Source: Actinomadura sp. KC345 (lineage in GTDB: Bacteria; Actinomycetota; Actinomycetes; Streptosporangiales; Streptosporangiaceae). From it: a DNA stretch of 61,757 nucleotides. This document shows positions 20,698 to 28,390 of the stretch, piece after piece (the stretch's first letter is position 1; every line of letters starts with the position of its first letter). The position numbers and the translations under genes are program-made. The stretch covers positions 1 through 61,757 of the forward strand of contig NZ_SMKH01000009.1 of NCBI RefSeq assembly GCF_004348515.1. Reading direction: 5' to 3'. The notes beneath the pieces are model-generated. The model had not been told where the DNA came from, ran no database searches, and saw only the letters and a list, made by a program, of their open reading frames with translations.

Positions 20698-20799
20698 CGG
20701 CGCTGAGCGGGAAACCACCTGCGACCCCCTGCCGTCCCACGTCGTGTCAGGGTTAGGTTGGGCGGACCGCTGCCGCCCGGCTCGGTTTTGGAGGTGGCC

Positions 20800-21573
20800 A
20801 TGTCCAACGGAGCACGTCACGGCCTCGGCGTCCTGGTCGGCGTGGTCGTGACGCCGATCATCGCCGCCTGCCTGATGTACGGCGCGAACAAGCTCGGCAT
20901 GAGCGTGCGGACGTTCAGGTTCGAGGGGGGCGACCGCTGGCTCGGCGCGGCGGTGATCCTGGTGGCGGCCGTGCTGACGGGCCTGCTGGCCGGTTCGCGG
21001 TTGTCGCCCGTCGCCTCGCTCGTCCCCGGCGTGGTGTACTCGCTGATCGGAGCGCTGTGGATCGTCTCGCCGCGATGGACGTTCAGCAACACCGGGCGTG
21101 ACGTACTGCCCTCCGAACTCGACCGTGGCTACCTGCTGCTCGGCCCCTACGGCATCTTCCTGCTGCTCGGCATCGCCCTCCTGGTCGCGTCCGTCGCGCC
21201 GTCGCGCTGGAAGGCGTCCAGCGCGACCGGAGCCGGGCCGCGCTTCGGCGGGACGCCGCCGCCCGCACCGATGGGGCCGCCTCCCATGCACGGCGCCCAG
21301 CCGCCCATGGGGGCGCACCAGCCGCACCAGCCGCCGCAGGCGCCTCCCGGGCCGGGACAGAGCCCGCCGTGGCAGGGCGCGCCCCAGTACGGGCAGCCGC
21401 CCGCTCAGCAGGGCACGGCCAACCCGCCTCCGCCGCCGTCCGGTCCTCCCGCCGCGCCCGCGGCTCCCGCGCCGCCCGCCGACGACAGGCCGGAGTCGTC
21501 CCCCCGAGGCGGCTCGAACGACGACAACCCTGGTGAATGGACCCAGGTGTACGGCGGCAACCGCCCGCAGTGA
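20800..21573 (+). CDS. Membrane protein with Pro-rich C-terminal tail, unknown function
   Basis: 257 residues with about four hydrophobic helices (roughly 8-30, 45-65, 70-88, 105-130; e.g. GVLVGVVVTPIIAACLMYG and YLLLGPYGIFLLLGIALLVASV). A ~110-residue cytoplasmic-type tail, dominated by Pro, Gly, Gln and Ala (MGPPPMHGAQPPMG), ends in GEWTQVYGGNRPQ. ATG 20800 has GGAGG 5 bases upstream; the frame's earlier ATG at 20758 does not. Such YIP-like/Pro-tail proteins are common in actinomycetes without a known role. It converges with the IspD-like gene, with 16 bases between stops. Confidence 0.8.
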   Translation: MSNGARHGLGVLVGVVVTPIIAACLMYGANKLGMSVRTFRFEGGDRWLGAAVILVAAVLTGLLAGSRLSPVASLVPGVVYSLIGALWIVSPRWTFSNTGRDVLPSELDRGYLLLGPYGIFLLLGIALLVASVAPSRWKASSATGAGPRFGGTPPPAPMGPPPMHGAQPPMGAHQPHQPPQAPPGPGQSPPWQGAPQYGQPPAQQGTANPPPPPSGPPAAPAAPAPPADDRPESSPRGGSNDDNPGEWTQVYGGNRPQ

Positions 21574-21589
21574 GCCGCCGGCTCGACGA

Positions 21590-22291
21590 TCAGCGGTCGT
21601 CCGCGGCGGCGAGGTGCTCGGCGACCACGACGTCGAGCGGCTGGGTGACCTTGAGGTTGCGCTCGCTGCCCGCGACCACCCGGATCGGCACGTCCGGCAG
21701 GTAGCGGTGCACGATGCCGCAGTCGTCGGTGGCGCGCAGCGCCGGATCGGCGGCCGCCAGCTCGTACGCCTTGCGGATCGTGCCGAGGCGGAAGCCCTGC
21801 GGGGTCTGGAAGCGGCTCATCGTCTCGCGCGGCGGCATGGCGGCGACCACGCCGTCCTCGACGACCACCATCGTCTCGGACGCGGGCAGGCCGACGGCGA
21901 CGGCCTCGTGGCCGTCCAGGGCGTCCAGGACGCGGCCGATCACATCGTGGTCCACGAAGGGGCGGGCGGCGTCGTGGAACAGGACCCGGGCGTCGGCGGG
22001 ACGCCCGGACAGCGCGCGCAGCGCCGCGACCGTGGACGCGGTGCGCGTGTCGCCGCCCTCGATGACGGCCGCCGTCTTGCGGAACGGCGCGGCGATCGCG
22101 GCGGCCTCGCGCAGGTGCCCGGCCGCCATCACGACCACGACCTCGCCGATGTCCGGATGCGAGTCGAACGCGCCGATCGCGTGCGCCAGGATCGGGCGCC
22201 CGCCGACGTCGACGAGCTGCTTGGGGCGTCCCGCGCCCATGCGCTCGCCGGTCCCTCCGGCAAGGACCACCGCAACGGTCGGCGTCGCCAT
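21590..22291 (-). CDS. IspD/TarI-family cytidylyltransferase
   Basis: Transfers CMP to a phosphorylated polyol: IspD uses 2-C-methylerythritol 4-phosphate (isoprenoid pathway), TarI uses ribitol 5-phosphate (teichoic acid). All core motifs are present in 233 residues: VVLAGGTGERMGAGRPKQL, GGDTRTASTVAAL, FHDAARPFVD, TDDCGIV and the C-terminal GSERNLKVTQPLD. ATG 22291 is the start; the longer frame lies over a divergent gene. Canonical actinobacterial ispD usually sits by carD/ispF, which are absent here. Divergence from a CDP-alcohol operon makes a polyol-phosphate role plausible, but a genuine IspD cannot be excluded. Confidence 0.88.
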   Translation of the reverse strand: MATPTVAVVLAGGTGERMGAGRPKQLVDVGGRPILAHAIGAFDSHPDIGEVVVVMAAGHLREAAAIAAPFRKTAAVIEGGDTRTASTVAALRALSGRPADARVLFHDAARPFVDHDVIGRVLDALDGHEAVAVGLPASETMVVVEDGVVAAMPPRETMSRFQTPQGFRLGTIRKAYELAAADPALRATDDCGIVHRYLPDVPIRVVAGSERNLKVTQPLDVVVAEHLAAADDR

Positions 22292-22375
22292 TCCACCTCG
22301 ACTTCCAGGACACACGGTCACCGGGCAACTACGCTGTGCACCTGCCCGTGATTCCCGAACGGCCGGAGGGCCCCG

Positions 22376-23155
22376 ATGGATCAGGCGCTCCGGTGCGACC
22401 GTCCGGTCACGCTCAACGTACCGGACCACCCCGCGAACATCCGCCCGGACCGAGAGGCGGTCGAAGCCGTGGACGACGGCCGCGCCGGCGCAGGCCTCAT
22501 CGGCGCGGGCCTCATCGACGCCTGCGTGGTCGGCCCGTGCGCGCCGTCCGTCGCGCGGTGGGCCGCCCGGCGCGGGCTCACACCGGACGCCGTCTCGGCG
22601 CTCTCGCTGGTCGCCGCGATGCTGGCGGCGGTCTGGTTCTCCGCCGGCACGCGCGGCGGGCTGGTCACCGGGGCCCTGCTGCTGTGCGTGTCGTTCGTCC
22701 TCGGCGAGGTGGCCCAGGGGCGGGTGGACGGGGAGGGCGCCCACCGGAGCGGCTCGTCCGGCGGCTGGGCCGCCGGTCTCCTCGACCGTGTCAAGGAGAC
22801 CGGTGCCTACGCGGGGCTGGCGGCCGGGGCCGCCGCGGGGAACCTGTGGTGGGCGGCGCTGGGGGCCGTCGTGCTGCTGTCCGTCCGCGACACGGCCGAG
22901 GCGTCGTTCTCGGCAAGCGGCGCCTACCCGGCGAGGAGAGCACCAGGGGGGAGCGAGGCCGGGCCGTCCCGCCGGGACGTGTTCCTGCGGCGGGCCGGGC
23001 GCAGTCTCGCGCTGCCGTTCGGCGAGAGGGTCGCGCTGATCGCGGTCGTCGCCGCCCTCGGCGGCCCCCGGCCGGTGTTCGCGGTGCTTCTGACCTGGGG
23101 GTCGATCGTCGCCGCCGTCATGCTCGTGCGACGCCTGGCGAGGTCCTTCGCGTGA
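22376..23155 (+). CDS. Membrane protein resembling a degenerate CDP-alcohol phosphotransferase (DUF5941-like, part 1)
   Basis: 259 residues. After ~55 variable residues comes a pattern typical of the CDP-alcohol phosphotransferase fold (ARRGLTPDAVSALSLVAAML ... LLLCVSFVLGEVAQGRVDG ... GLLDRVKETGAYAGL). The first two catalytic Asp of the DxxDGxxAR signature are replaced, only one Asp of the GxxxDxxxD half is clear, and the last position is Glu. A membrane-embedded pseudoenzyme is therefore likely. ATG 22376 follows GGAGGG by about 6 bases. It overlaps the next gene as GTGA. In relatives I believe these two regions belong to one DUF5941 protein; that is from memory and unchecked. Confidence 0.7.
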   Translation: MDQALRCDRPVTLNVPDHPANIRPDREAVEAVDDGRAGAGLIGAGLIDACVVGPCAPSVARWAARRGLTPDAVSALSLVAAMLAAVWFSAGTRGGLVTGALLLCVSFVLGEVAQGRVDGEGAHRSGSSGGWAAGLLDRVKETGAYAGLAAGAAAGNLWWAALGAVVLLSVRDTAEASFSASGAYPARRAPGGSEAGPSRRDVFLRRAGRSLALPFGERVALIAVVAALGGPRPVFAVLLTWGSIVAAVMLVRRLARSFA

Positions 23156-23751
23156 CGGCCGGCACTCTGCGGGGGTACCGCGACGACGGCCCGGCGAGCC
23201 GCGCGCTCGGCCGGATGGCGCGGGGACGGCTCGCGCCGCTGCCCGCCGCCGTCGCGGCGGCGGCCCTGACCGGCGTCCTGCTGGCCCTGCCGCCGCGGGG
23301 CGGGCCGGCTCCCGCCCTGTTCGCCCCGGTCATCGCCCTGCTGCTGGCCGGGCCCGCGTCCGCGCACCCGCACGACGGGCGCCTGGACTGGCTCGCACCG
23401 CCCATTTCGCGCGGGATCGAGTATGGTTACCTCGCCGTGCTGGGGTTCGCGCAGGCGGTTTCGGCGCCGCTCGTCTACGTGCTGATCGCGGTTCTCGCGC
23501 TCCACCACCACGACATCGTGTACCGCACCCGCCAGGGGCGCCGGCCGCGGGAGTGGGTCCTGCGCGCCGGGCTCGGCTGGGAGGGCCGGATGCTGTTCGC
23601 GGCCGTCGCGGGCCTTTCCGGTCTGCTCCCGTTCGCGTACGCGGCGCTGGCCGCCTACCTTGGCGTGTTGTTCGGCGCCGAGGGCGTCGTCGCGTGGGCG
23701 CGCGGTCGCGGCAGCGGCGTGATGGTCGACCTGAAGGAAGAGGAAGCATGA
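23152..23751 (+). CDS. DUF5941-like membrane protein (part 2)
   Basis: 199 residues with several hydrophobic helices (LPAAVAAAALTGVLLALPP, FAPVIALLLAGPASA, VSAPLVYVLIAVLALHHHDIVY, LPFAYAALAAYLGVLFGAEG). A conserved-looking segment GIEYGYLAVLGFAQAV is followed by the His-rich HHHDIVYRTRQG. GTG 23152 overlaps the previous stop (GTGA), and its own stop overlaps the next ATG (ATGA), so it is translationally coupled on both sides. Function unknown; its place between a phosphotransferase-like protein and a nucleotidyltransferase suggests a membrane role in the same pathway. Confidence 0.72.
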   Translation: MTAGTLRGYRDDGPASRALGRMARGRLAPLPAAVAAAALTGVLLALPPRGGPAPALFAPVIALLLAGPASAHPHDGRLDWLAPPISRGIEYGYLAVLGFAQAVSAPLVYVLIAVLALHHHDIVYRTRQGRRPREWVLRAGLGWEGRMLFAAVAGLSGLLPFAYAALAAYLGVLFGAEGVVAWARGRGSGVMVDLKEEEA

Positions 23752-24479
23752 TCGGCATGGTGCTGGCGGCAGGGGCGGGCCGGAGGCTGCGGCCCTACAC
23801 CGACACCCTCCCCAAGGCCCTGGTCCCCGTGGACGGTGAGACCACCATCCTCGACATCGCCCTGGGCAACCTCGCCGAGGTCGGCCTGAACGACGTCGTC
23901 ATCGTCGTCGGGTACTGCGCGGGCGCCGTCGAGGAGCGCAAGGCCGCACTCGAGGAGCGGTACGGCGTGAACATCACGCTGGTTCACAACGACAAGGCCG
24001 AGGAGTGGAACAACGCCTACTCCATGTGGCTGGCTCGGGAGCATTTCTCCAAGGGCGTCCTCATGGTCAACGGCGACACGGTCCATCCGGTGAGCGTCGA
24101 GAAGACGCTACTGGCCGCCCGTGGGCCGGACATCCTCCTCGCCGTGGACAATGTGAAAACTCTCGCCGACGAGGAGATGAAGGTCATCCTCGACGGGGAG
24201 GACCACCTGAAGACCATCACCAAGCTGATGGACCCGTCCACCGCCGGCGGCGAGTACATCGGCGCCACGCTGATCGAGCCCGCAGCCGCGGAACCGCTGG
24301 CCGACGCCCTCAAGGCCACCTGGGAGCGCGACCCCGACCTCTACTACGAGGACGGCTACCAGGAGCACGTGAACCGCGGCGGCCGCATCGGCGTCGCGCC
24401 GATCGGCGAGGTCGACTGGGTCGAGGTCGACAACCACGACGATCTGGAGAAGGCCCGCCGGATCGCCAAGGGCTACTAG
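23748..24479 (+). CDS. Nucleotidyltransferase of the LicC / CTP:inositol-1-phosphate cytidylyltransferase type
   Basis: GT-A-like nucleotidyltransferase expected to make a CDP- (or NDP-) alcohol. It has the activation loop MVLAAGAGRRLRPYTDTLPKAL, the LicC-like acceptor motif EWNNAYSMWLA, metal Asp in LMVNGDTVHP and the C-terminal metal motif DWVEVDNHDDLEKAR. Its 243 residues are one full domain. ATG 23748 overlaps the upstream stop as ATGA. The following genes encode a G1P-dehydrogenase-like enzyme and a CDP-alcohol phosphotransferase, mirroring the fused IPCT/DIPPS layout. The phosphorylated substrate is not decided by the sequence. Confidence 0.88.
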   Translation: MIGMVLAAGAGRRLRPYTDTLPKALVPVDGETTILDIALGNLAEVGLNDVVIVVGYCAGAVEERKAALEERYGVNITLVHNDKAEEWNNAYSMWLAREHFSKGVLMVNGDTVHPVSVEKTLLAARGPDILLAVDNVKTLADEEMKVILDGEDHLKTITKLMDPSTAGGEYIGATLIEPAAAEPLADALKATWERDPDLYYEDGYQEHVNRGGRIGVAPIGEVDWVEVDNHDDLEKARRIAKGY

Positions 24480-24513
24480 CCCGCCCCCGACAGCGCGGAC
24501 GACGAGGAGGCCC

Positions 24514-25587
24514 ATGCCCCTGCTGACGCGGATGCTGAACGCGCCGCTCTCCATCGATGTGCGGCGCGGCGCGGTCGCCGCCCTCGGCGACCTGCTCGCC
24601 GACAGGCGCATCGCCACCGAGGGACGCGTGGCGATCGCGGTCGGCCCCGGCCAGGGCGACCAGATCGCCGACCACGTCCGGCCTTCCCTGTCGGCCTGCG
24701 AGGTGTTCCAGGTGGCGGGCGGCACCGTGGACGCGGCCGTCGATCTGGCCGGCAAGCTGCGCGCCGGATCCTACGAGGCCGTCGTCGGGATCGGCGGCGG
24801 CCGGACGATCGACGCGACCAAGTACGCGGCGACGCTGTCGGGCATCCCGATGGTGTCGGTCGCCACGAACCTGTCCCACGACGGGATCTGCTCCCCGGTC
24901 GCCTCGCTCACCCACGACAACGGCAAGGGCTCGTTCGGCGTCGTGATGCCGCTCGCCATGGTCGTCGACCTCGACTACGTGCGCGCCGCGCCCGAACGGC
25001 TCGTCCGCGCCGGAGTCGGCGACGTGCTGAGCAACTTCTCCGCCGTGGACGACTGGCTCCTCGCCGCCGCCGAGTGCGGCGAGCGGGTCGACCGGATGGC
25101 GCTGACCGTCGCGCGGACCGCCGCCGAGGCGCTGCTGCACCAGCCGCAGTCGATCGAGTCCGACCGGTTCCTGACCGTGCTGGCCGAGAGCCTGGTCCTG
25201 TCGGGGATGTCGATGGCGTTCGCGGGCGACTCCCGTCCCGCGAGCGGCGGCGACCACGAGATCCTGCACGCCATAGACCACCTCTACCCGGACACCGCGA
25301 ACCACGGCGAGCTCGCCGGGATCGGCACCGCGTTCTGCTACCACCTGCGCGCCACCCACCTCGGGGAGGGCGCCGACCGGCTGGAGGAGATCATGACGTG
25401 CCTCGGCCGGCACGGCCTGCCGCGCCTGCCCGGCGACGTCGGGCTGTCGGTCGAGCAGTTCGCCGACGCCGTCCTGTACGCCCCGCGGACCCGGCCGGGC
25501 CGCTATACGATCTTGGAGTACCTGGGCCTCGACAAGGGTCAGACTCTCAAGGCGGTGGAACAGTATGTCCAGGCCCATGGAGGCTGA
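24514..25587 (+). CDS. Iron-containing alcohol dehydrogenase, sn-glycerol-1-phosphate dehydrogenase-like
   Basis: Probably reduces dihydroxyacetone phosphate (or a related ketose phosphate) to a polyol phosphate such as sn-glycerol 1-phosphate, as EgsA/AraM and archaeal G1PDH do. NAD motif GIGGGRTIDATKYAA (GGG 94-96). Predicted metal ligands D170 (GVGDVLSNF), H248 (SGGDHEI) and H264 (NHGELAG) match the family pattern. Length 357 fits. ATG 24514 follows GAGGAGG. The 3' end overlaps the phosphotransferase gene by 23 bases. Use of G1P rather than another polyol phosphate is inferred from family and neighbours. Confidence 0.88.
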   Translation: MPLLTRMLNAPLSIDVRRGAVAALGDLLADRRIATEGRVAIAVGPGQGDQIADHVRPSLSACEVFQVAGGTVDAAVDLAGKLRAGSYEAVVGIGGGRTIDATKYAATLSGIPMVSVATNLSHDGICSPVASLTHDNGKGSFGVVMPLAMVVDLDYVRAAPERLVRAGVGDVLSNFSAVDDWLLAAAECGERVDRMALTVARTAAEALLHQPQSIESDRFLTVLAESLVLSGMSMAFAGDSRPASGGDHEILHAIDHLYPDTANHGELAGIGTAFCYHLRATHLGEGADRLEEIMTCLGRHGLPRLPGDVGLSVEQFADAVLYAPRTRPGRYTILEYLGLDKGQTLKAVEQYVQAHGG

Positions 25588-26440
25588 GTCCCCCCGGCGA
25601 GACCGCCCCCCGGAGCCCGCAGCCGACGAGCACCGGCCGCACCGCAAGGGCGCCTCCGTCGCCGACGTGCGCCGCTACGGCCAGCCGCCCGGCCTGAAGG
25701 ACCGGCGCAACGAGGAGCACTGGGCCGGACGCCTCTACATGCGCGACCTGTCCCCGTACTTCGCGTGGGCCGCGCTGCGCCTCGGGTTCAGCCCCAACCA
25801 GCTCACCTACCTGATGATGGCGAGCGGGGTGCTCGCCGGCGTCGTGGTGTCGCTGCCCGTGTCGGGCACCGCCGCGCTGTGGACGGCGCTCGGCGGCGCC
25901 GCGCTCATCCAGGTGTACCTGCTGCTCGACTGCGTGGACGGCGAGGTCGCCCGCTACCTGCGGCGGACCTCGGTCGCCGGGGTGTTCCTGGACAGGATCG
26001 GCCACTACCTGTCGGAGGTCGCCCTCCTGATCGGCCTCGGCTTCGCCGCCCAGGGCGGCTGGGAGAGCGGCGGCTGGGTCGAGCTCGGCCTCCTCGCCGC
26101 CCTCGGCGCCGCGCTGATCAAGGCGGAGACCGACAACGTCGTCGTCGCCCGCGCCAAGTCGGGCCTGCCCGCCGACCCGGCCGGCGGCGACCGCGCGCTG
26201 CGCCCCCGCTCCTCCGGCATCGCCCTCGCCCGGCAGGCGGCGTCGATGCTGCGCTTCCACCGCATCATCGGCGCGGTCGAGCTCTCGCTGCTGATCCTCG
26301 CGGCCGCCGTGATCGACACCGTCCTCGGCGGCGACTCCCCGGCAGCGATGCGCGTCCTCATGGCCGCGGTCGCCGCCGTCGCGGTCGTCCAGACCGTCCT
26401 GCACCTGGTCAGCATCCTCGCGTCGCGGAGGCTGAAGTGA
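25565..26440 (+). CDS. CDP-alcohol phosphotransferase with a His in place of the last catalytic Asp
   Basis: Integral membrane enzyme that joins a CDP-activated alcohol to an acceptor alcohol. After an ~60-residue charged N-tail (ATG 25565, or ATG 25577), the signature reads D122-C-V-D125-G-E-V-A-R130 ... G139 ... D143-R-I-G-H147. Canonical enzymes have Asp at the final position; here it is His. About six helices are predicted. Coupled to the upstream dehydrogenase and overlapping the downstream GT2 (GTGA). By context the CDP-alcohol comes from the nucleotidyltransferase at 23748 and the acceptor or donor may be glycerol-1-phosphate. Products are unknown. Confidence 0.88.
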   Translation: MSRPMEAESPRRDRPPEPAADEHRPHRKGASVADVRRYGQPPGLKDRRNEEHWAGRLYMRDLSPYFAWAALRLGFSPNQLTYLMMASGVLAGVVVSLPVSGTAALWTALGGAALIQVYLLLDCVDGEVARYLRRTSVAGVFLDRIGHYLSEVALLIGLGFAAQGGWESGGWVELGLLAALGAALIKAETDNVVVARAKSGLPADPAGGDRALRPRSSGIALARQAASMLRFHRIIGAVELSLLILAAAVIDTVLGGDSPAAMRVLMAAVAAVAVVQTVLHLVSILASRRLK

Positions 26441-27405
26441 CCTCAAGCCTGGACGAGGACTCCTTGGACGGGGACTCGGTGGACCCGCTCGAACAGCCCC
26501 CCGGCACTCGCGCGGACGGCGGCGTCGCGCTCAGCGTCGTGGTCCTGACCATGGGCAACCGCCCGGAGGAACTGGCCCGCGCGGTGCGCAGCGCCTTCGA
26601 CCAGGAACACGTCGGCGTCGAGGTCGTCCTGGTCGGCAACGGCGTCGCGGGCGACTGGCGTCCGGGCGACGACCCCGTCTTCGACGACGAGCGCGTGACC
26701 CTGCTCCGCCTGCCGAAGAACGTCGGGATCCCCGCCGGGCGCAACCGCGGCGTGGCGGCGTCCTCCGGCGACGTGATCCTCTTCCTGGACGACGACGGCT
26801 GGTACCGCTCCACCCGCCTCGGCACGTACCTGCGCGACCGGTTCACCGCCGAACCCGACCTCGGCGTCGTCTCGTTCCGCGTCCGCGACCCCGAGGGCGG
26901 GCGCGGCGAGCGCCGGCACGTGCCGCGGCTGCGCGCCGGCGACCCCGAACGCTCCTCCGCCGTCACCACGTTCCTCGGCGGCGCCTGCGCCGTCCGCCGC
27001 ACCGCCTTCGACGCCGGCGGCGGCCTCCCCGAGGACTTCTTCTACGCCCACGAGGAGACCGACCTCGCGTGGCAGATCCTCAACGCCGGCTACCGGATCG
27101 TGTACGACGCGTCCGCGGTCATGTTCCACCCGGCCGTCCTGCCCACCCGGCACGACATGTTCTACCGCTACAACGCCCGCAACCGCGTCTGGCTGGCCCG
27201 CCGCAACCTCCCGTGGCCGATCGCCCTCACCTACCTCGCCGTGTGGGTCGCCATGACCGTCCTCCGAGAGCGCAAGCCGAGCGCCCTCAAACCGTGGTTC
27301 AAGGGCTTCGCAGAAGGCTGGCGCAAACCCGCCGGCCCCCGCCGCCCCATCACCTGGCGCACCTCTTGGCGCATGACCAGAACAGGCCGCCCGCCTGTTA
27401 TTTAG
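26437..27405 (+). CDS. Family 2 glycosyltransferase (rhamnosyl/galactofuranosyl-transferase type)
   Basis: GT-A enzyme of the WbbL/GlfT-like group acting at the cytoplasmic face. Motifs are ALSVVVLTMGNRPEELARAV, LPKNVGIPAGRNRGV, the metal DxD in ILFLDDDGW, and the acceptor region FFYAHEETDLAWQILNAGY; a basic amphipathic C-terminus (WKPWFKGFAEGWRKP-like) may bind membrane. GTG 26437 overlaps the upstream stop as GTGA, making this the last gene of the 22376-27405 operon. The first ~25 residues are acidic and variable. The sugar is unknown. It is followed by repeats rather than a gene for 269 bases. Confidence 0.88.
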   Translation: MTSSLDEDSLDGDSVDPLEQPPGTRADGGVALSVVVLTMGNRPEELARAVRSAFDQEHVGVEVVLVGNGVAGDWRPGDDPVFDDERVTLLRLPKNVGIPAGRNRGVAASSGDVILFLDDDGWYRSTRLGTYLRDRFTAEPDLGVVSFRVRDPEGGRGERRHVPRLRAGDPERSSAVTTFLGGACAVRRTAFDAGGGLPEDFFYAHEETDLAWQILNAGYRIVYDASAVMFHPAVLPTRHDMFYRYNARNRVWLARRNLPWPIALTYLAVWVAMTVLRERKPSALKPWFKGFAEGWRKPAGPRRPITWRTSWRMTRTGRPPVI

Positions 27406-27546
27406 CAGTTCCCTTGGCGGTCGGGCCTTGAAGGCCCTCCCTTCGGCGGGCACTGCGTGCGATCGCTGCTGTGTTTGCTTGCAGTTCCCTTGGCGGTCGG
27501 GCCCTGGAGGGCCCTCCCTTCGGCGGGCACTGCGTGCGATCGCTGC
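27405..27546 (+). repeat. Two tandem ~65-bp repeats with covarying palindromic centre
   Basis: Unit 1 (27405-27469) and unit 2 (27481-27546) are nearly identical and separated by 11 bases. Their centres differ: GGGCCTTGAAGGCCC (27423-27437) versus GGGCCCTGGAGGGCCC (27499-27514). Both are perfect inverted repeats, so the changes are compensatory. The first unit starts within the stop codon of the GT2. Confidence 0.8.
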
Positions 27547-27674
27547 ATCGCTCCGAACTCGCCTTGCGGCTCGCTGCGCGATCAGGTTTCTTGCTTCGCT
27601 TGAAACCTGCCTTCGGACGCGATCGCAGGGGTTTGGGTCGTTGCGGGGTTGGGGTGGTGGCTGGGCTTCTGGGG
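27547..27674. other. Palindrome-rich intergenic tail, candidate structured RNA or bidirectional terminator
   Basis: Contains CAGGTTTC (27583-27590) with its inverse GAAACCTG (27602-27609), and a G/T-rich stretch (27629-27675). It lies between the convergent ends of the GT2 operon and the TetR gene, so termination from both sides is the simplest role. No convincing open reading frame is seen. Confidence 0.4.
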
Positions 27675-28328
27675 TCAGGTGTCCTCGGGCGCCTGACGCC
27701 CAAGGGCACTGCAGATAAGCGCCGTCAGCTCGGCGGTGATGTCGTCGAGGGGGATGTCCTGGCCGCGGGCGGACCAGTGGTGGACGAGGTTGTTGACGGC
27801 GCCGATGATGGCGATCATGGTGAGGCGGTAGTCGCGGTCGACGGCCTCGTCCCGGGCGGCGGCCTCGGCGGCCAGCTCGACCAGCGTGTCCTCCCAGCGG
27901 GCGCGCCAGTGCAGGCGGTGCTGCTCCAGGCCCGCGCTCACGCCGATGACCTCGACGAACGCGATGCGGGCCCAGCGGGGATCGCGGGCGGTGACGGTGA
28001 CGAACGCGCGGACGGCCCGTTCGACGCGGGCGGGCAGGTCGGCGCCGGCGGCCTCGGCGTAGGCGGTGGCCAGGGCGTCGGCCGCGCGCTCGTTGATGTC
28101 GCGGTGCAGGGCGAGCAGCAGTTCCTCGCGCCCGGAGAACTCCTCGTAGAAGTTGCGGGTGGACACGCTCGCCGTCGCGCAGAGCCGCTCGATGGACGTC
28201 GCCGCGTAGCCGCGGGTGCCGAACAGTTCGAGGCCGGCGGCCAGCAGGCGCCCCCGCCTCTCGGCGCGGCGCTCCTCGGCCGAACGGCCGCCGTAGCTGC
28301 GCCGGGGCGCGGGGTTTCGGCCGCTCAT
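27675..28328 (-). CDS. TetR-family transcriptional regulator
   Basis: N-terminal HTH (residues 20-70: RRGRLLAAGLELFGTRGYAATSIERLCATASVSTRNFYEEFSGREELLLALH) with the TetR hallmark G[YF]xxTS and a NFYEEF recognition helix. The C-terminal ligand-binding half (70-217) contains IAFVEVIGVSAGLE and MIAIIGAVNNLVHHW. No divergent target gene adjoins; the nearest same-direction gene upstream is helR-like, 62 bases before its start. Ligand and operon are unknown. It is the only TetR gene in the window, so it could in principle bind the TAGAAC-type operators, but nothing here ties it to them. Confidence 0.92.
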   Translation of the reverse strand: MSGRNPAPRRSYGGRSAEERRAERRGRLLAAGLELFGTRGYAATSIERLCATASVSTRNFYEEFSGREELLLALHRDINERAADALATAYAEAAGADLPARVERAVRAFVTVTARDPRWARIAFVEVIGVSAGLEQHRLHWRARWEDTLVELAAEAAARDEAVDRDYRLTMIAIIGAVNNLVHHWSARGQDIPLDDITAELTALICSALGRQAPEDT

Positions 28329-28390
28329 GGCTCTCCGTCCACCCGTGCGAATTGGGGCAGCGTCAGCCTAACCGCGCACCCGCGCACTTT

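Noticed and set aside
19378-21327. Extension of the LCP frame by ~650 codons upstream of 19377
   Set aside because: The extension lies opposite a clear GT2 and membrane-protein gene; the ATG at 19377 has its own ribosome site and gives a normal LCP length.
21495-21510. GTCGTCCCCCCGAG near the end of the Pro-rich membrane protein gene, a possible third copy of the GC hairpin
   Set aside because: Only the right half matches; the left GGGGGG arm is missing, so no hairpin forms.
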